DNA of 64,000 bases, taken from NCBI GenBank assembly GCA_017428545.1, contig JAFRQR010000017.1, positions 62,001 through 126,000 of the forward strand. Direction: 5' to 3'. Each line of letters opens with the position of its first letter. Position 1 is the first letter of the stretch. The notes beneath the pieces were generated by a model that saw only the letters and a list, made by a program, of their open reading frames with translations, made no database searches and was not told the DNA's origin. Made by a program: the position numbers and the translations under genes. Below, one piece after another: positions 44,389 through 52,745 of the stretch. Source of the DNA: Clostridiales bacterium (GTDB lineage Bacteria > Bacillota > Clostridia > Saccharofermentanales > Saccharofermentanaceae).

Positions 44389-45423
44389 ATGACATGTCTG
44401 AAGCGTGTGGAAAGCCAAAGAAGCTATCCGATCGAGTGTGGCCGGCAGATGGCGCATACCTGTCTTTATGAACTGGTAAAAGAGCGTTCTTCCGATCATG
44501 AGATCCAGGTTGCGGTCGTTACGGATAAAGAAGTCGACGGGCTTCACCATGCAAGCTTTATCACGGAGCTTGAAAAGAAGGGGATAAAGCCGACGGTCAT
44601 CCGTATCGACGGACGCCAGTCGTCGAAGAATTTCGACGTCGTCATGCAGGTGTTTGAGCGCCTGATGGACATTTCCTTTTCCGGCGAAGATCTTCTTGTC
44701 GGCTGGGGAGGCGGAAGCATCCTGGATGTGACGGCTTTCTGTGCCTCTACATTCTTAGGCGGCCTTCCTTACTGCCTGATCCCGACGACTCTGATGAGCA
44801 TGCTGGAATCGGCTGAAGCAGAACTATCGTATCTGAATTATATGAGCCATAAGGACTGCGTCAGCGTGAAGTGCCATCCGCTTGCTGTTTACATGGACGT
44901 GGAATTTCTTCCTACCGTTCCGTCATCCTTTATGAAAAACGGCTATGCCCAGATCATCCACTATGCCATGCTTGACCAGATCACGCTTTTGAACCGTCTT
45001 GTGAATAAAACGGATATGTTTATTACGATCGATGAATGCTATCTGGCAAAATCCAGGATCCGTGAGATGGATCCCGATGCGTTTTCTTTTGCCAGAGAGA
45101 TCAAAGAAGCGATCCTTGAGCATTTCAGGTTTCTTCGCTATTCCGAAGGCGAGGCACTTGCTTTTGCGGTCGCGGCCATGAATCCTTCCGAGCCGCTTTT
45201 CAGGCTTTATGATATGCTGGGATTTCCGAGAAAACTCGAGGGAGTATCGAAAGATGCCCTGCTTCGAAGGATCAGTAAAAACCTTTTGCCCTATAAGGAT
45301 CAGATCCCGGTGATCCGTGCTTCCGGAAACGGAGAGATCAAGAAGACGGTGATGACATTAAAAGAAGCCGAAGTGTTCTTTTCGGAAAGACTTGATGTGA
45401 TCTGCGATTCTTCGGCAAGGTGA
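44389..45423 (+). CDS. AroB-like (3-dehydroquinate synthase fold) protein lacking metal ligands
   Basis: A 344-residue protein of the DHQ synthase/iron-alcohol dehydrogenase superfamily. The NAD site GWGGGSILDVTAF (105-117) and LIPTTL (130-135) are conserved. The AroB metal ligands are not: the GxAEVIKYG place reads GYAQIIHYA (Glu to Gln188), and the LNxGHTxGHA place reads LRYSEGEALAFA (both His lost). The GGKTAVN segment is also missing. It is therefore not expected to make dehydroquinate and may bind a nucleotide sugar or polyol. AAGGAGAAG precedes ATG 44389. It starts an operon with the M28-like gene. Confidence 0.75.
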   Translation: MTCLKRVESQRSYPIECGRQMAHTCLYELVKERSSDHEIQVAVVTDKEVDGLHHASFITELEKKGIKPTVIRIDGRQSSKNFDVVMQVFERLMDISFSGEDLLVGWGGGSILDVTAFCASTFLGGLPYCLIPTTLMSMLESAEAELSYLNYMSHKDCVSVKCHPLAVYMDVEFLPTVPSSFMKNGYAQIIHYAMLDQITLLNRLVNKTDMFITIDECYLAKSRIREMDPDAFSFAREIKEAILEHFRFLRYSEGEALAFAVAAMNPSEPLFRLYDMLGFPRKLEGVSKDALLRRISKNLLPYKDQIPVIRASGNGEIKKTVMTLKEAEVFFSERLDVICDSSAR

Positions 45424-45437
45424 ATATAGGAGAGTTA

Positions 45438-46682
45438 ATGAAGTATACAAAAACACATAATAAGATTACAAGGATCCTGTCGGTCATGCTTTGTTTCTTG
45501 ATGACCTTTTCTCTTTCTTCCTGCGGGGAAAAGGATGAAGATTCCAAGCCGGCACAGTATGGCACTTACGGTGCGGATTTTGCGTTGAATCTGGCGAAAT
45601 CGTTTCCTTACCGCGAAGCTTTTTCTGCAGGAGAACAGGGCGCCGGCATCATGATCAAAAACGAACTGGAAAGTCTCGGTTATCAGGTCGAGGTCCAGCC
45701 GGTCAACGCTTCCGCGGGTGAGTCATCTAGTAATTACATCGTCCGTATTCCCGGCGAAGGTTTTATGCAGAGAGACTCCTTCGGCGAGTATAATCCGGTA
45801 CATAAAACGGTAGTGATCGGTGCACATTATGATTCACCGATCAAGTATTCACAAAGACTTGAGTATCCGCTTTATAACGGTATCCAGAATAACGCCTGCG
45901 GTATCGGTTCTCTTATGACGATCGCCAAGGAGATGGCCGGAAAAAAGTTCGCTTATGACGTGATCCTGGTCGCTTTTGGAGCATCCACATCGAATTACCT
46001 CGGTGCGAGGACATTCGTATACGGCCTGTCCGATGAAGAAAGAAGCAGTATCGAATGTATGTACTGTATCGAGAGCATCTATGCCGGGGACAAGCTCTAT
46101 GCGCATTCCGGTCTTTCCTCCCTGAAAGCGGGAAATAAGTACAGTTACAGAAGAAAACTCTATGAAGCTTACGACGTGGCTTATGAGAACAGCCTTTTGT
46201 CGGAGACGGGTGTTGACCTTTACTACAACATGTCGCTTCTGAGTTTTGACGCCAATGGTGACGGTGTGGACGATATGTATCGTGAGGTCACGACGGTCCA
46301 GTCCGACTATACCGTGTTCGATAATCTGTCGATCCCGGTCGTGTTCTTTGAATCATCGGATTATAATTTCACGAAGCTTTCCGATATGAAGGAAACAAAG
46401 AACCTGACACTTCAGACATATGGCGGAGCTGTCAGAAATACACCGCTCGACTCTTCGATCACGCTTAAGGAGGCGCTTGATGAAACGAGACTTGAGACAC
46501 GGATCAATGTAGTGTCGTATATCGTCATTAAGGCTGTCGAAAAGGGCTCGAAGGATTGTGTACCGGTATCTAACTATAACGATGGCGAGCGGCTGGCGCC
46601 GACTGTCTCTCCGAAAAAGAAGGAAGAGAAGATGGCATCTTTGAGTGAAGCCGCCGCAACCGCTGAGAGCAGCAAATCTTAA
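45438..46682 (+). CDS. M28-like lipoprotein lacking most zinc ligands
   Basis: A 414-residue lipoprotein (lipobox LSSC, Cys29). The fold is that of M28 aminopeptidases: VVIGAHYDS (H130, D132) is kept, but the bridging DN segment reads GIQNNACG (N in place of D at 151-152), the EE pair is AST (182-184), and the SDH ligand is SDY (289-291). Metal binding and peptidase activity look lost. ATG 45438 is used with TAGGAGAG; a GTG at 45420 overlaps the upstream stop. The tail is Ala/Lys/Ser rich. It probably acts as an exported binding protein. Confidence 0.75.
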   Translation: MKYTKTHNKITRILSVMLCFLMTFSLSSCGEKDEDSKPAQYGTYGADFALNLAKSFPYREAFSAGEQGAGIMIKNELESLGYQVEVQPVNASAGESSSNYIVRIPGEGFMQRDSFGEYNPVHKTVVIGAHYDSPIKYSQRLEYPLYNGIQNNACGIGSLMTIAKEMAGKKFAYDVILVAFGASTSNYLGARTFVYGLSDEERSSIECMYCIESIYAGDKLYAHSGLSSLKAGNKYSYRRKLYEAYDVAYENSLLSETGVDLYYNMSLLSFDANGDGVDDMYREVTTVQSDYTVFDNLSIPVVFFESSDYNFTKLSDMKETKNLTLQTYGGAVRNTPLDSSITLKEALDETRLETRINVVSYIVIKAVEKGSKDCVPVSNYNDGERLAPTVSPKKKEEKMASLSEAAATAESSKS

Positions 46683-46699
46683 ATTGAAGGAGAATCGAT

Positions 46700-47122
46700 A
46701 TGGACAACGGCGAAAATGAGCAGATCATCCGAGGTGATCTGTTTTCCGGACTTGTGGTCAGTGAACCGGAAGATCGTGATTATCACTTCACCATCGACGG
46801 AACTGAAGTCACTGTGAGCCAGAGAGTACAAATTCCAAAAGAAGACAGAAAGGTTCTGGGTTTTCTGTTCCTAATGGATAAACCGGTCCGTTTCCGTCTG
46901 GATATTCTCGTACCGGAGGACTGCAAAAATGCCCAGTTCTCGTTGAACGACAAAGAACTTCTCGGTTTTTTCAGCAAAGATATTCCGGAAGACCCGGAAT
47001 ATGTACAGGTCACGCATTGTAATGACGAGGCGAAATACACGCCGCTTCGCCCCGGTGTATTTCAGTCGCTGAACTTCCGCTGGGAGTCCGGAGACGTTCT
47101 GAAATGCTTCTTTTACTACTGA
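46700..47122 (+). CDS. Small beta-rich protein of unknown function
   Basis: A 140-residue protein with no signal peptide. It looks all-beta (FLMDKPVRFRLDILVP, then KDIPEDPEYVQV, and a final SGDVLKCFFYY). The last segment has the feel of the C-terminal beta domain found in GH127-type proteins (SGDVL-like ending), but this is a weak resemblance. GAAGGAGAA precedes ATG 46700. It lies 17 nt after the M28-like gene and is likely co-transcribed. Confidence 0.6.
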   Translation: MDNGENEQIIRGDLFSGLVVSEPEDRDYHFTIDGTEVTVSQRVQIPKEDRKVLGFLFLMDKPVRFRLDILVPEDCKNAQFSLNDKELLGFFSKDIPEDPEYVQVTHCNDEAKYTPLRPGVFQSLNFRWESGDVLKCFFYY

Positions 47123-47132
47123 GAACCTCGAA

Positions 47133-47161
47133 TTGACGTGATTTTTTGCTAGTGATATATT
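47133..47161 (+). promoter_or_regulatory. Promoter of the RDD gene
   Basis: TTGACG (47133-47138), 17 nt, TATATT (47156-47161), 25 nt before ATG 47187. Confidence 0.6.
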
Positions 47162-47186
47162 GAATTTATAATCGGGAGGGTCAATT

Positions 47187-47756
47187 ATGAATTATAATGC
47201 TTCAATGACGGATAGAGCTTGTGCGATTATCCTTGATCTTATTACATTTATCGGATATGTGTGCGGAGTTTGTATGCTGATATTCTCAGTAAATGAAATC
47301 AGTACGGAAGTGAACTCGGTAAAGATCTCACAGAATCAGTTGATCAAACTTATCGTTGTGCTGATCGTCGTGTATTTTGCTTTGGATGTGCTTCTGACGA
47401 GAATTTTCGCTACGACGCCCGGTAAGCTCTTCATGAACTGTGACGTTGATTTCCATATGGGTAATTCCATGATCCACAATATTATCAGAAGCTTCGTTAA
47501 AGTGATCTGCCTCTTCACGGTAATTCCCGGTATCATTTCTTATGTATACGCTTCCGGCAACGCCGATAATCAGGCGTACCACGATGTACTTGCCAAGTCC
47601 AATGTAACAAGTACTACGAGAATGCCCCGCTTCCTCGGTGTATTGGTCGTTCTCGTCGGTATCGCTCTTTTGATCATGTTCATTGTGAACTACCGTGACG
47701 CAATCGGAATCAATTTTGATATCGGTCTTAAGAGCTTCAAGATCTTCAATATTTAA
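47187..47756 (+). CDS. RDD family membrane protein
   Basis: A 189-residue protein with four hydrophobic helices. The RDD pattern is recognisable: MTDRACAIILDLITF with the Arg-Asp pair near the start, TTPGKLFMN in the middle and SFVKVICLFTVIPG later. RDD proteins are membrane proteins of mostly unknown role, some in sodium/proton exchange. GGGAGGG precedes ATG 47187. It has its own promoter and ends 124 nt before the small-RNA locus terminator. Confidence 0.8.
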   Translation: MNYNASMTDRACAIILDLITFIGYVCGVCMLIFSVNEISTEVNSVKISQNQLIKLIVVLIVVYFALDVLLTRIFATTPGKLFMNCDVDFHMGNSMIHNIIRSFVKVICLFTVIPGIISYVYASGNADNQAYHDVLAKSNVTSTTRMPRFLGVLVVLVGIALLIMFIVNYRDAIGINFDIGLKSFKIFNI

Positions 47757-47798
47757 TTCGCTTTATTGAGCGTAGTTTACAATTCGGTGAACTTATTT

Positions 47799-47835
47799 TT
47801 TGATACTTGTTATTTTATCAAATACATGGTATTAT
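47799..47835 (+). promoter_or_regulatory. Orphan promoter with dyad in the RDD-ilvE gap
   Basis: TTGTTA (47807-47812), 17 nt, TATTAT (47830-47835). A 7-bp dyad TTTGATA/TATCAAA (47799-47822) spans the -35. No coding gene lies downstream on this strand. Confidence 0.5.
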
Positions 47836-47841
47836 TCTTTT

Positions 47842-47912
47842 CAGAAAGACGGATAATTAACCGGATTTTGTAACTACAAGAATGGCCATCTGATTTATCA
47901 GATGGTTATTTT
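47842..47912 (+). ncRNA. Candidate small RNA of about 70 nt
   Basis: A promoter (47807-47835) is followed after about 50 nt by a terminator: CCATCTGA (47886-47893) / TCAGATGG (47898-47905), TTTA loop, then TTATTTTTG. The stem may extend to 13 bp with G-U pairs. The 5' part holds a short TTGTA/TACAA dyad at about 47868-47879. No ORF of useful length and no known RNA family recognised. Prediction only; a stray promoter close to a distal terminator of the RDD gene is the alternative. Confidence 0.4.
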
Positions 47913-47974
47913 TGTATATGGCTTTATTTCAGCGTGTTTGAGGTCTTTAGATGAAGATTTTATATGCTTGAAAA

Positions 47975-48030
47975 ATCCCCCTTTTTCTATTACGTTTTTC
48001 TGTCTGAAAATACGTGTGAAAAAGGGGGAT
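47975..48030. terminator. Large stem-loop downstream of ilvE
   Basis: Perfect 13-bp stem ATCCCCCTTTTTC (47975-47987) / GAAAAAGGGGGAT (48018-48030). The 30-nt loop can fold again (ACGT-TTTTC / GAAAA-T-ACGT). On the minus strand it lies 32 nt after the ilvE stop and is followed by TTTT. Same nested architecture as at 9803 and 31533, but the loop sequence is different. Confidence 0.7.
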
Positions 48031-48061
48031 ATTAATGCTTTGTTTTTTTAGAGAAAACTTA

Positions 48062-49138
48062 TCAGTCTACCTTAGTTACCCAACCGAATTTGTCTTCTAC
48101 TTTTCCGCTCTGGATACCTGTGATCGTATCGTAGAATTTCTGTGTGATCGGACCGATCTCACCATTGTTGATATTGATAACAGTATCTTCATACTTGAGC
48201 TCGCCGACAGGGGATACAACAGCAGCTGTACCACAGCCGAAGCACTCCTGCATGCGGCCGGATTTACCTGCTTCGATAACTTCGTCGATAGAGATCTTTC
48301 TTTCCTCAACTTCAAGGCCCATGTCCTTAGCGATCTCGATGCAGGATCTTCTTGTGATACCCGGCAGGATGGAACCTGCAGCAAGGGAAGGTGTAACGAG
48401 CTTGTTGTCGATGATGAACATGATGTTCATAGCGCCGACTTCTTCGATATATTTCTGCTCAACACCGTCGAGCCAGAGTACCTGCTCGTAACCGGAGTCA
48501 TGAGCGATCGTCTGAGCGATCAGGGAGCAGCCGTAGTTACCTGCGCACTTTGTAAAACCTGTACCGCCACGTACTGCACGGACGTACTTATCTTCTACAT
48601 AGATCTTGACCGGCTTGATACCGTGAGCGTAATAAGCGCCGGAAGGTGAGAGCAGGATAAAGAACTTGTATGTGTTGGAAGCACGTACACCGAGGTACGG
48701 GTCAGTTGCGATAACGAACGGACGGATATACATGGACTCGCCCTTGCCGGACGGGATCCAGTCCTTGTCCAGTTCAACGAGCTTCTTGGTAGCATATACG
48801 CAGAAGTCAACGTCGACCTTCGGGATAACAAGACGGTCATTACTGTTGTTCATACGCTCGAAGTTGCAAGCCGGACGGAAGAGGTTAATAGAACCATCTT
48901 CGCACTTATAAGCCTTAAGGCCTTCGAATACAGCCTGGCCATAGTGGAATACCATAGCGGACGGTTCAATCTCGAACGGGCCATAAGGAACGATTCTCGG
49001 GTTGATCCATCCCTGACCCTCAACATAGTCCATGACGAACATGTGATCAGAGAAGATGTGTCCGAAAGGCAGCGGCTGACCCGGCTGCGGTTTCTGTCTT
49101 GGTGAGGTTGTCTTAGTAACCGTAATTTCTGGGAACAT
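48062..49138 (-). CDS. ilvE: Branched-chain amino acid aminotransferase
   Basis: A 358-residue fold-type IV PLP enzyme transferring amino groups between Leu/Ile/Val and 2-oxoglutarate. [18 protein letters not shown]-like and [12 protein letters not shown] regions are present (the real run reads [17 protein letters not shown]), and [10 protein letters not shown] carries the PLP lysine. Length and the C-terminal [10 protein letters not shown] motif fit IlvE. TAGGAGG precedes the ATG at 49138, and a TATAAT (49183-49178) lies upstream. Products are the 2-oxoacids used by the oxidoreductase at 10-12.6 kb. Confidence 0.95.
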   Translation of the reverse strand: MFPEITVTKTTSPRQKPQPGQPLPFGHIFSDHMFVMDYVEGQGWINPRIVPYGPFEIEPSAMVFHYGQAVFEGLKAYKCEDGSINLFRPACNFERMNNSNDRLVIPKVDVDFCVYATKKLVELDKDWIPSGKGESMYIRPFVIATDPYLGVRASNTYKFFILLSPSGAYYAHGIKPVKIYVEDKYVRAVRGGTGFTKCAGNYGCSLIAQTIAHDSGYEQVLWLDGVEQKYIEEVGAMNIMFIIDNKLVTPSLAAGSILPGITRRSCIEIAKDMGLEVEERKISIDEVIEAGKSGRMQECFGCGTAAVVSPVGELKYEDTVININNGEIGPITQKFYDTITGIQSGKVEDKFGWVTKVD

Positions 49139-49364
49139 AATAATCCTCCTACTTACTTTTAATTATTTACTGCTTTTGATTATAGTCCCTTTTACACGAT
49201 ATGGAGCAGGGTTTTTCGCAAAAACGTAAAAATGTCCTATTTCGTAAAGAAAAGCACCATGTTTGCGTCCGAAGGGCAAGTGGCATCTTCGGTTGTCATA
49301 AAAGAGTTTTTAGATGTAAAATTATTATATGAACGCAGACTTTACGTTCGGGAGGAACAATCGA
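49139..49364. promoter_or_regulatory. Divergent ilvE-nagA control region
   Basis: On the minus strand TATAAT at 49183-49178 for ilvE. On the plus strand TTGTCA (49293-49298), 16 nt, TGTAAA (49315-49320) for nagA. A hairpin CCGAAG/CTTCGG (49269-49292) lies just before the nagA -35. No recognisable NagR-type operator. Confidence 0.45.
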
Positions 49365-50525
49365 ATGCGACTGAATCATGTGGATCTGGTAGATGCTTCT
49401 TTTTCACTTCAGAAGGATATGACGATGACAGTGGATAACGGGCGTATCTCCGCTATCGCAAAAGAGATCCTGTCTGTTCCTGCTGACGAAGAAGAATATG
49501 ATCTTTCCGGTCTGATCCTTATCCCCGGTTTTATCGATCTTCATGTGCATGGTGCCATGGGCGCGGATACTTCAGACGGAGCTTTGGAGAGTCTTTCGAA
49601 GATATCCTCATATCTTGCATCCAAAGGTGTGACGTCTTTTTGCCCGACGACCATGATGATTCCGAAAGAAGACGTCAAACGCGTGCTTCTTAGTGCAGAT
49701 CATTTTAAAAGAGAAGAGACCGGAAGCCGGGTGATCGGCGTAAGACTGGAAGGTCCTTTTCTATCGAAAGAAAAGTGCGGTGTCCAAAATACCGATTACG
49801 CAGAAGATCCTTCTTCCGATTACATAAGGGACGTCCTGGAAGGTTTTCCCGAGGATCTGATCTCGATCATCGATATCGCTCCGGAACTTCCCGGAAGCGG
49901 TAAGTTTATTTCGGAAATGAAAGAGAAGTATGTTCTTTCCTGTGCGCATACGGCATCTTCGTATCAGGTGTGCAGGGAAGCGATAAAAGCGGGGCTCCAT
50001 CACGCGACGCATCTATTTAATGCCATGAATCCGCTGGGGCACCATGAGCCGGGTGCACCGGGGGCTCTGTTGGAAGATCCTGATGTTACAAGTGAGCTGA
50101 TCTGCGATGGTATGCACGTTCATCCGGCACTTCTTAAGATCGTCTTTTCCGTATTGGGAGAAGACCGTGCAGTGGTGGTCTCGGACGCCATGCGCGCAGC
50201 CGGGATGCCTGACGGAGATTATGATCTCGGCGGAAAAACGGTGCATGTTGCTAACGGAAGGACCGATTTCGGAGACGGAAGACTTGCCGGTTCGACAACG
50301 GATATCCATTCGGAATTCCTGAATCTTTTAAAGCTCGGGATCCCGATGCGCACCGCGCTCAAGGCTTGTACGGTCAATCCTGCAAAAGTCATGCATATCG
50401 AAGAAGATACCGGCACGCTTGAGGTCGGAAAATATGCGGATATGGTCGCTCTTGATAAGAACAACAATGTCCGGAAAGTCTGGGTGAAAGGAAAACTGGT
50501 TTATTCCCCGGAAGAAGAGACCTGA
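49365..50525 (+). CDS. nagA: N-acetylglucosamine-6-phosphate deacetylase
   Basis: A 386-residue amidohydrolase removing acetate from GlcNAc-6-P in amino-sugar recycling. PGFIDLHVHGAMGADT has the HxH metal motif; the substrate EGPFLS motif, AHTASSYQVC, HATHLFNAMNP and the catalytic Asp in VVSDAMRAAG follow. ATG 49365 has CGGGAGGAAC upstream; the reading frame is open 12 codons further. nagB is not in the window. It is followed by a Crp/Fnr gene after 11 nt. Confidence 0.95.
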   Translation: MRLNHVDLVDASFSLQKDMTMTVDNGRISAIAKEILSVPADEEEYDLSGLILIPGFIDLHVHGAMGADTSDGALESLSKISSYLASKGVTSFCPTTMMIPKEDVKRVLLSADHFKREETGSRVIGVRLEGPFLSKEKCGVQNTDYAEDPSSDYIRDVLEGFPEDLISIIDIAPELPGSGKFISEMKEKYVLSCAHTASSYQVCREAIKAGLHHATHLFNAMNPLGHHEPGAPGALLEDPDVTSELICDGMHVHPALLKIVFSVLGEDRAVVVSDAMRAAGMPDGDYDLGGKTVHVANGRTDFGDGRLAGSTTDIHSEFLNLLKLGIPMRTALKACTVNPAKVMHIEEDTGTLEVGKYADMVALDKNNNVRKVWVKGKLVYSPEEET

Positions 50526-50536
50526 GACAAAATAAC

Positions 50537-51211
50537 ATGAAGATGACTGATAAAACTGAAGTGTCGATCCTGTTTTTAGGGTTGAGTGATGCGGAAAAAG
50601 AAGAGTGCCAGGCGCTTTTCCGCACAAAAGATCTTACTAAGGGCGAACTGATCGCATCGGAAGGGGATCTGTGCCAAGGATTGTTCATTATAGAAAAGGG
50701 AGATGCGGCAGCGCAGAAGTATACCCATTCCGGAGAATTTTCGACGCTTCGTATCCTGGAGGCGGGAGATATCTTCGGAGAAGATCAGATCCAGAAAGAA
50801 GACGGGCGCTATACGTCAACGCTGGAAGCCATCTCGGACGTCAGTTTATCGTATATTACCCAGAGCAACCTGAACAATCTCGTTGCCCGTTTTCCGTCGA
50901 TACGGGAAGGACTTTGGAAACTTCTTCTGCAAAGGCTCAAGCTTTCCGATGAGAGAGTGATCCTCCTTTCCCAGAAAAGTGTAAGGTCAAAAATATCCTA
51001 TTATCTTTTGCGCCTTTCGGAAAAGCAGCAGCAGACATCCGTCACGCTTCCGGGGTCCCGGGAAGTGGTGGCCAAATACCTTTCGATCCCAAGACCGTCC
51101 TTTTCCAGAGAATTGTCCGCGATGGAAAAAGACGGGATCGTCAAGTATTCGGGAAGGACCGTAACGATCCTTGATGATCTTTCTCTACGAAAAGAAATCG
51201 GCGAGATATAG
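50537..51211 (+). CDS. Crp/Fnr family transcription regulator
   Basis: A 224-residue protein with an N-terminal cyclic-nucleotide-type sensor domain (about 10-130, including GDLCQGLFIIEKGDA and GDIFGEDQIQKED) and a C-terminal winged helix (about 150-220) with REVVAKYLSIPRPSFSRELSAME as the helix-turn-helix. There is no Cys cluster of the FNR type, so the effector is unknown. Being the next gene after nagA makes a role in sugar or amino-sugar control plausible. The ribosome site upstream is weak. Confidence 0.82.
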   Translation: MKMTDKTEVSILFLGLSDAEKEECQALFRTKDLTKGELIASEGDLCQGLFIIEKGDAAAQKYTHSGEFSTLRILEAGDIFGEDQIQKEDGRYTSTLEAISDVSLSYITQSNLNNLVARFPSIREGLWKLLLQRLKLSDERVILLSQKSVRSKISYYLLRLSEKQQQTSVTLPGSREVVAKYLSIPRPSFSRELSAMEKDGIVKYSGRTVTILDDLSLRKEIGEI

Positions 51212-51266
51212 GCATTCTCAGACGGAAGGACCATCGCGGGGTTTTCCAAGTACGGTCAGAATATGG

Positions 51267-51272
51267 TATAAT
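51267..51272 (+). promoter_or_regulatory. -10 element before the diadenylate cyclase gene
   Basis: TATAAT, 31 nt before the start codon, in the 91-nt gap following the Crp/Fnr gene. -35 TTCCAA (51244-51249) at 17 nt is weak. Confidence 0.45.
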
Positions 51273-51302
51273 AAACAGACGTATGTGAAAGGGGGATGAA
51301 TA

Positions 51303-52739
51303 ATGTTCGAGAAATTCGCAGATTTTATCCGCGAAGTTTTTTCCAGTCTGGACAGCGGATATCTGTTCTTCGGCGGGCCGATTGATCTCGTTCGTTATAT
51401 CATCGACATCATCCTCGTTACATTCGTTCTTTACAATATCCTTAAGATCATTCGCGATACCCGTGCATGGCAGCTTTTAAAGGGCGTCCTGCTGATCCTG
51501 GTCTTTATTTTGTTCTGCAGTTTCCTCGGACTGGAAATGGTCGGATACATTTTCAATAAGCTTCTTTATATCGTAGCGATACTGTTTGTCGTTATCTTTC
51601 AGCCGGAACTCCGTCATGCGCTCGAGACGGTCGGATTAAAATCCTTCTCGTCCTTCCAGAGTGCGATCATCAACGATGATTCCGAAGATCAATTGCGCTA
51701 TGTGAACATGGTCGATGAGATCGTCAGTGCCTGCACTGAGATGAGCAAGACCTATACCGGCGCGATCATGCTTTTGGAAAGATCTACGAAACTCGGCGAA
51801 CTTCTCAAGCAGGAAAACGTCGTCCGGCTTGATTCTTCGGTAACCAACTCCATGCTTCAGTCGATCTTTTACAAGGGATCTCCGATGCATGATGGAGCGC
51901 TTCTGATCCGTGACGGCAGGATCATTGCCGCCAGATGCCACGTTCCGCTCTCTGAGACTTTCCATATGATCGAACGTTACGGTACCAGACACAGAGCCGC
52001 CGTCGGCGCAAGTGAGATCGGCGACACGATCGCTGTCGTTGTTTCTGAGGAAAGAGGTACGATGTCGATCGCTGTTGACGGTACGCTTTATGAGATGAAA
52101 GACGGACAGGATCTGCGTAAGAACCTTTTGTATCTTCTGGGCCTTACCGCCGGAACCGGCAAACTTACGATCAGAAATAAGAAACACGGTAAAAAGATCG
52201 GCAAAAAGGCAAAAGCTGCAGCTTCGGCCGCTGAACCGGTCACGGCCTTTTCCGTCGCCGCTCCGTCGGATGAGTATGACAGCGAGCGCGAAGAAGAAGC
52301 GATGCCGGTCGTTGCCCGTAAGAAACAGAAGACGAAAAAGGGCAAAAAATCCAGAAATGCACTTTTGCTCCTGGTCTCTTTTGCGTTTTCTCTCATGCTC
52401 TGGATGTATATTCAGGTCACGACCAACCCTGTGACCGAAAAGTCCTTCTCGCTCCCGCTTCAGTATGAAAATGATTCTGTTCTTAAGGAAAAGAACCTGG
52501 CGGTGAAATATCCGACGGAAAGTGTAAAAGTCCGTCTTATCGGCCGTAAGAGCGATATGGACGATCTTACTTCGTCTGACCTTTCGGCATATCTGGATCT
52601 TTCCGAGATCGAATCCACAGGTTCCGTCCGTCTCAATGTAAATGTGAAGTGCGATGAACGTATCTATTTCCGTGTAGAGATGCAGAATCCGACTGATATC
52701 CCTGTTTCGGTCTATACGCGTGAATCAGATGAAGAATAA
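51303..52739 (+). CDS. cdaA: Diadenylate cyclase fused to CdaR/YbbR domain
   Basis: A 478-residue protein. Three transmembrane helices (about 29-48, 58-77, 83-100) and the DAC domain, with MHDGALLI (DGA at 197-199) and TRHRAAVG (RHR at 229-231), form a complete CdaA that makes c-di-AMP. After a charged Lys/Glu/Ala linker (about 294-350) a fourth helix (352-371) crosses the membrane, and one YbbR domain (about 377-472) ends the protein. In most Firmicutes CdaA and its regulator CdaR are separate adjacent genes, and CdaR has four YbbR repeats. Here a single polypeptide has one repeat. AAGGGGGATG precedes ATG 51303. A glmM gene does not follow. Confidence 0.92.
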   Translation: MFEKFADFIREVFSSLDSGYLFFGGPIDLVRYIIDIILVTFVLYNILKIIRDTRAWQLLKGVLLILVFILFCSFLGLEMVGYIFNKLLYIVAILFVVIFQPELRHALETVGLKSFSSFQSAIINDDSEDQLRYVNMVDEIVSACTEMSKTYTGAIMLLERSTKLGELLKQENVVRLDSSVTNSMLQSIFYKGSPMHDGALLIRDGRIIAARCHVPLSETFHMIERYGTRHRAAVGASEIGDTIAVVVSEERGTMSIAVDGTLYEMKDGQDLRKNLLYLLGLTAGTGKLTIRNKKHGKKIGKKAKAAASAAEPVTAFSVAAPSDEYDSEREEEAMPVVARKKQKTKKGKKSRNALLLLVSFAFSLMLWMYIQVTTNPVTEKSFSLPLQYENDSVLKEKNLAVKYPTESVKVRLIGRKSDMDDLTSSDLSAYLDLSEIESTGSVRLNVNVKCDERIYFRVEMQNPTDIPVSVYTRESDEE

Positions 52740-52745
52740 AAGAGA

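Noticed and set aside
44389-46682. Degenerate enzymes as decaying pseudogenes
   Set aside because: Frames are full length, start and stop signals are intact and changes hit active-site residues while the rest of the fold is retained.
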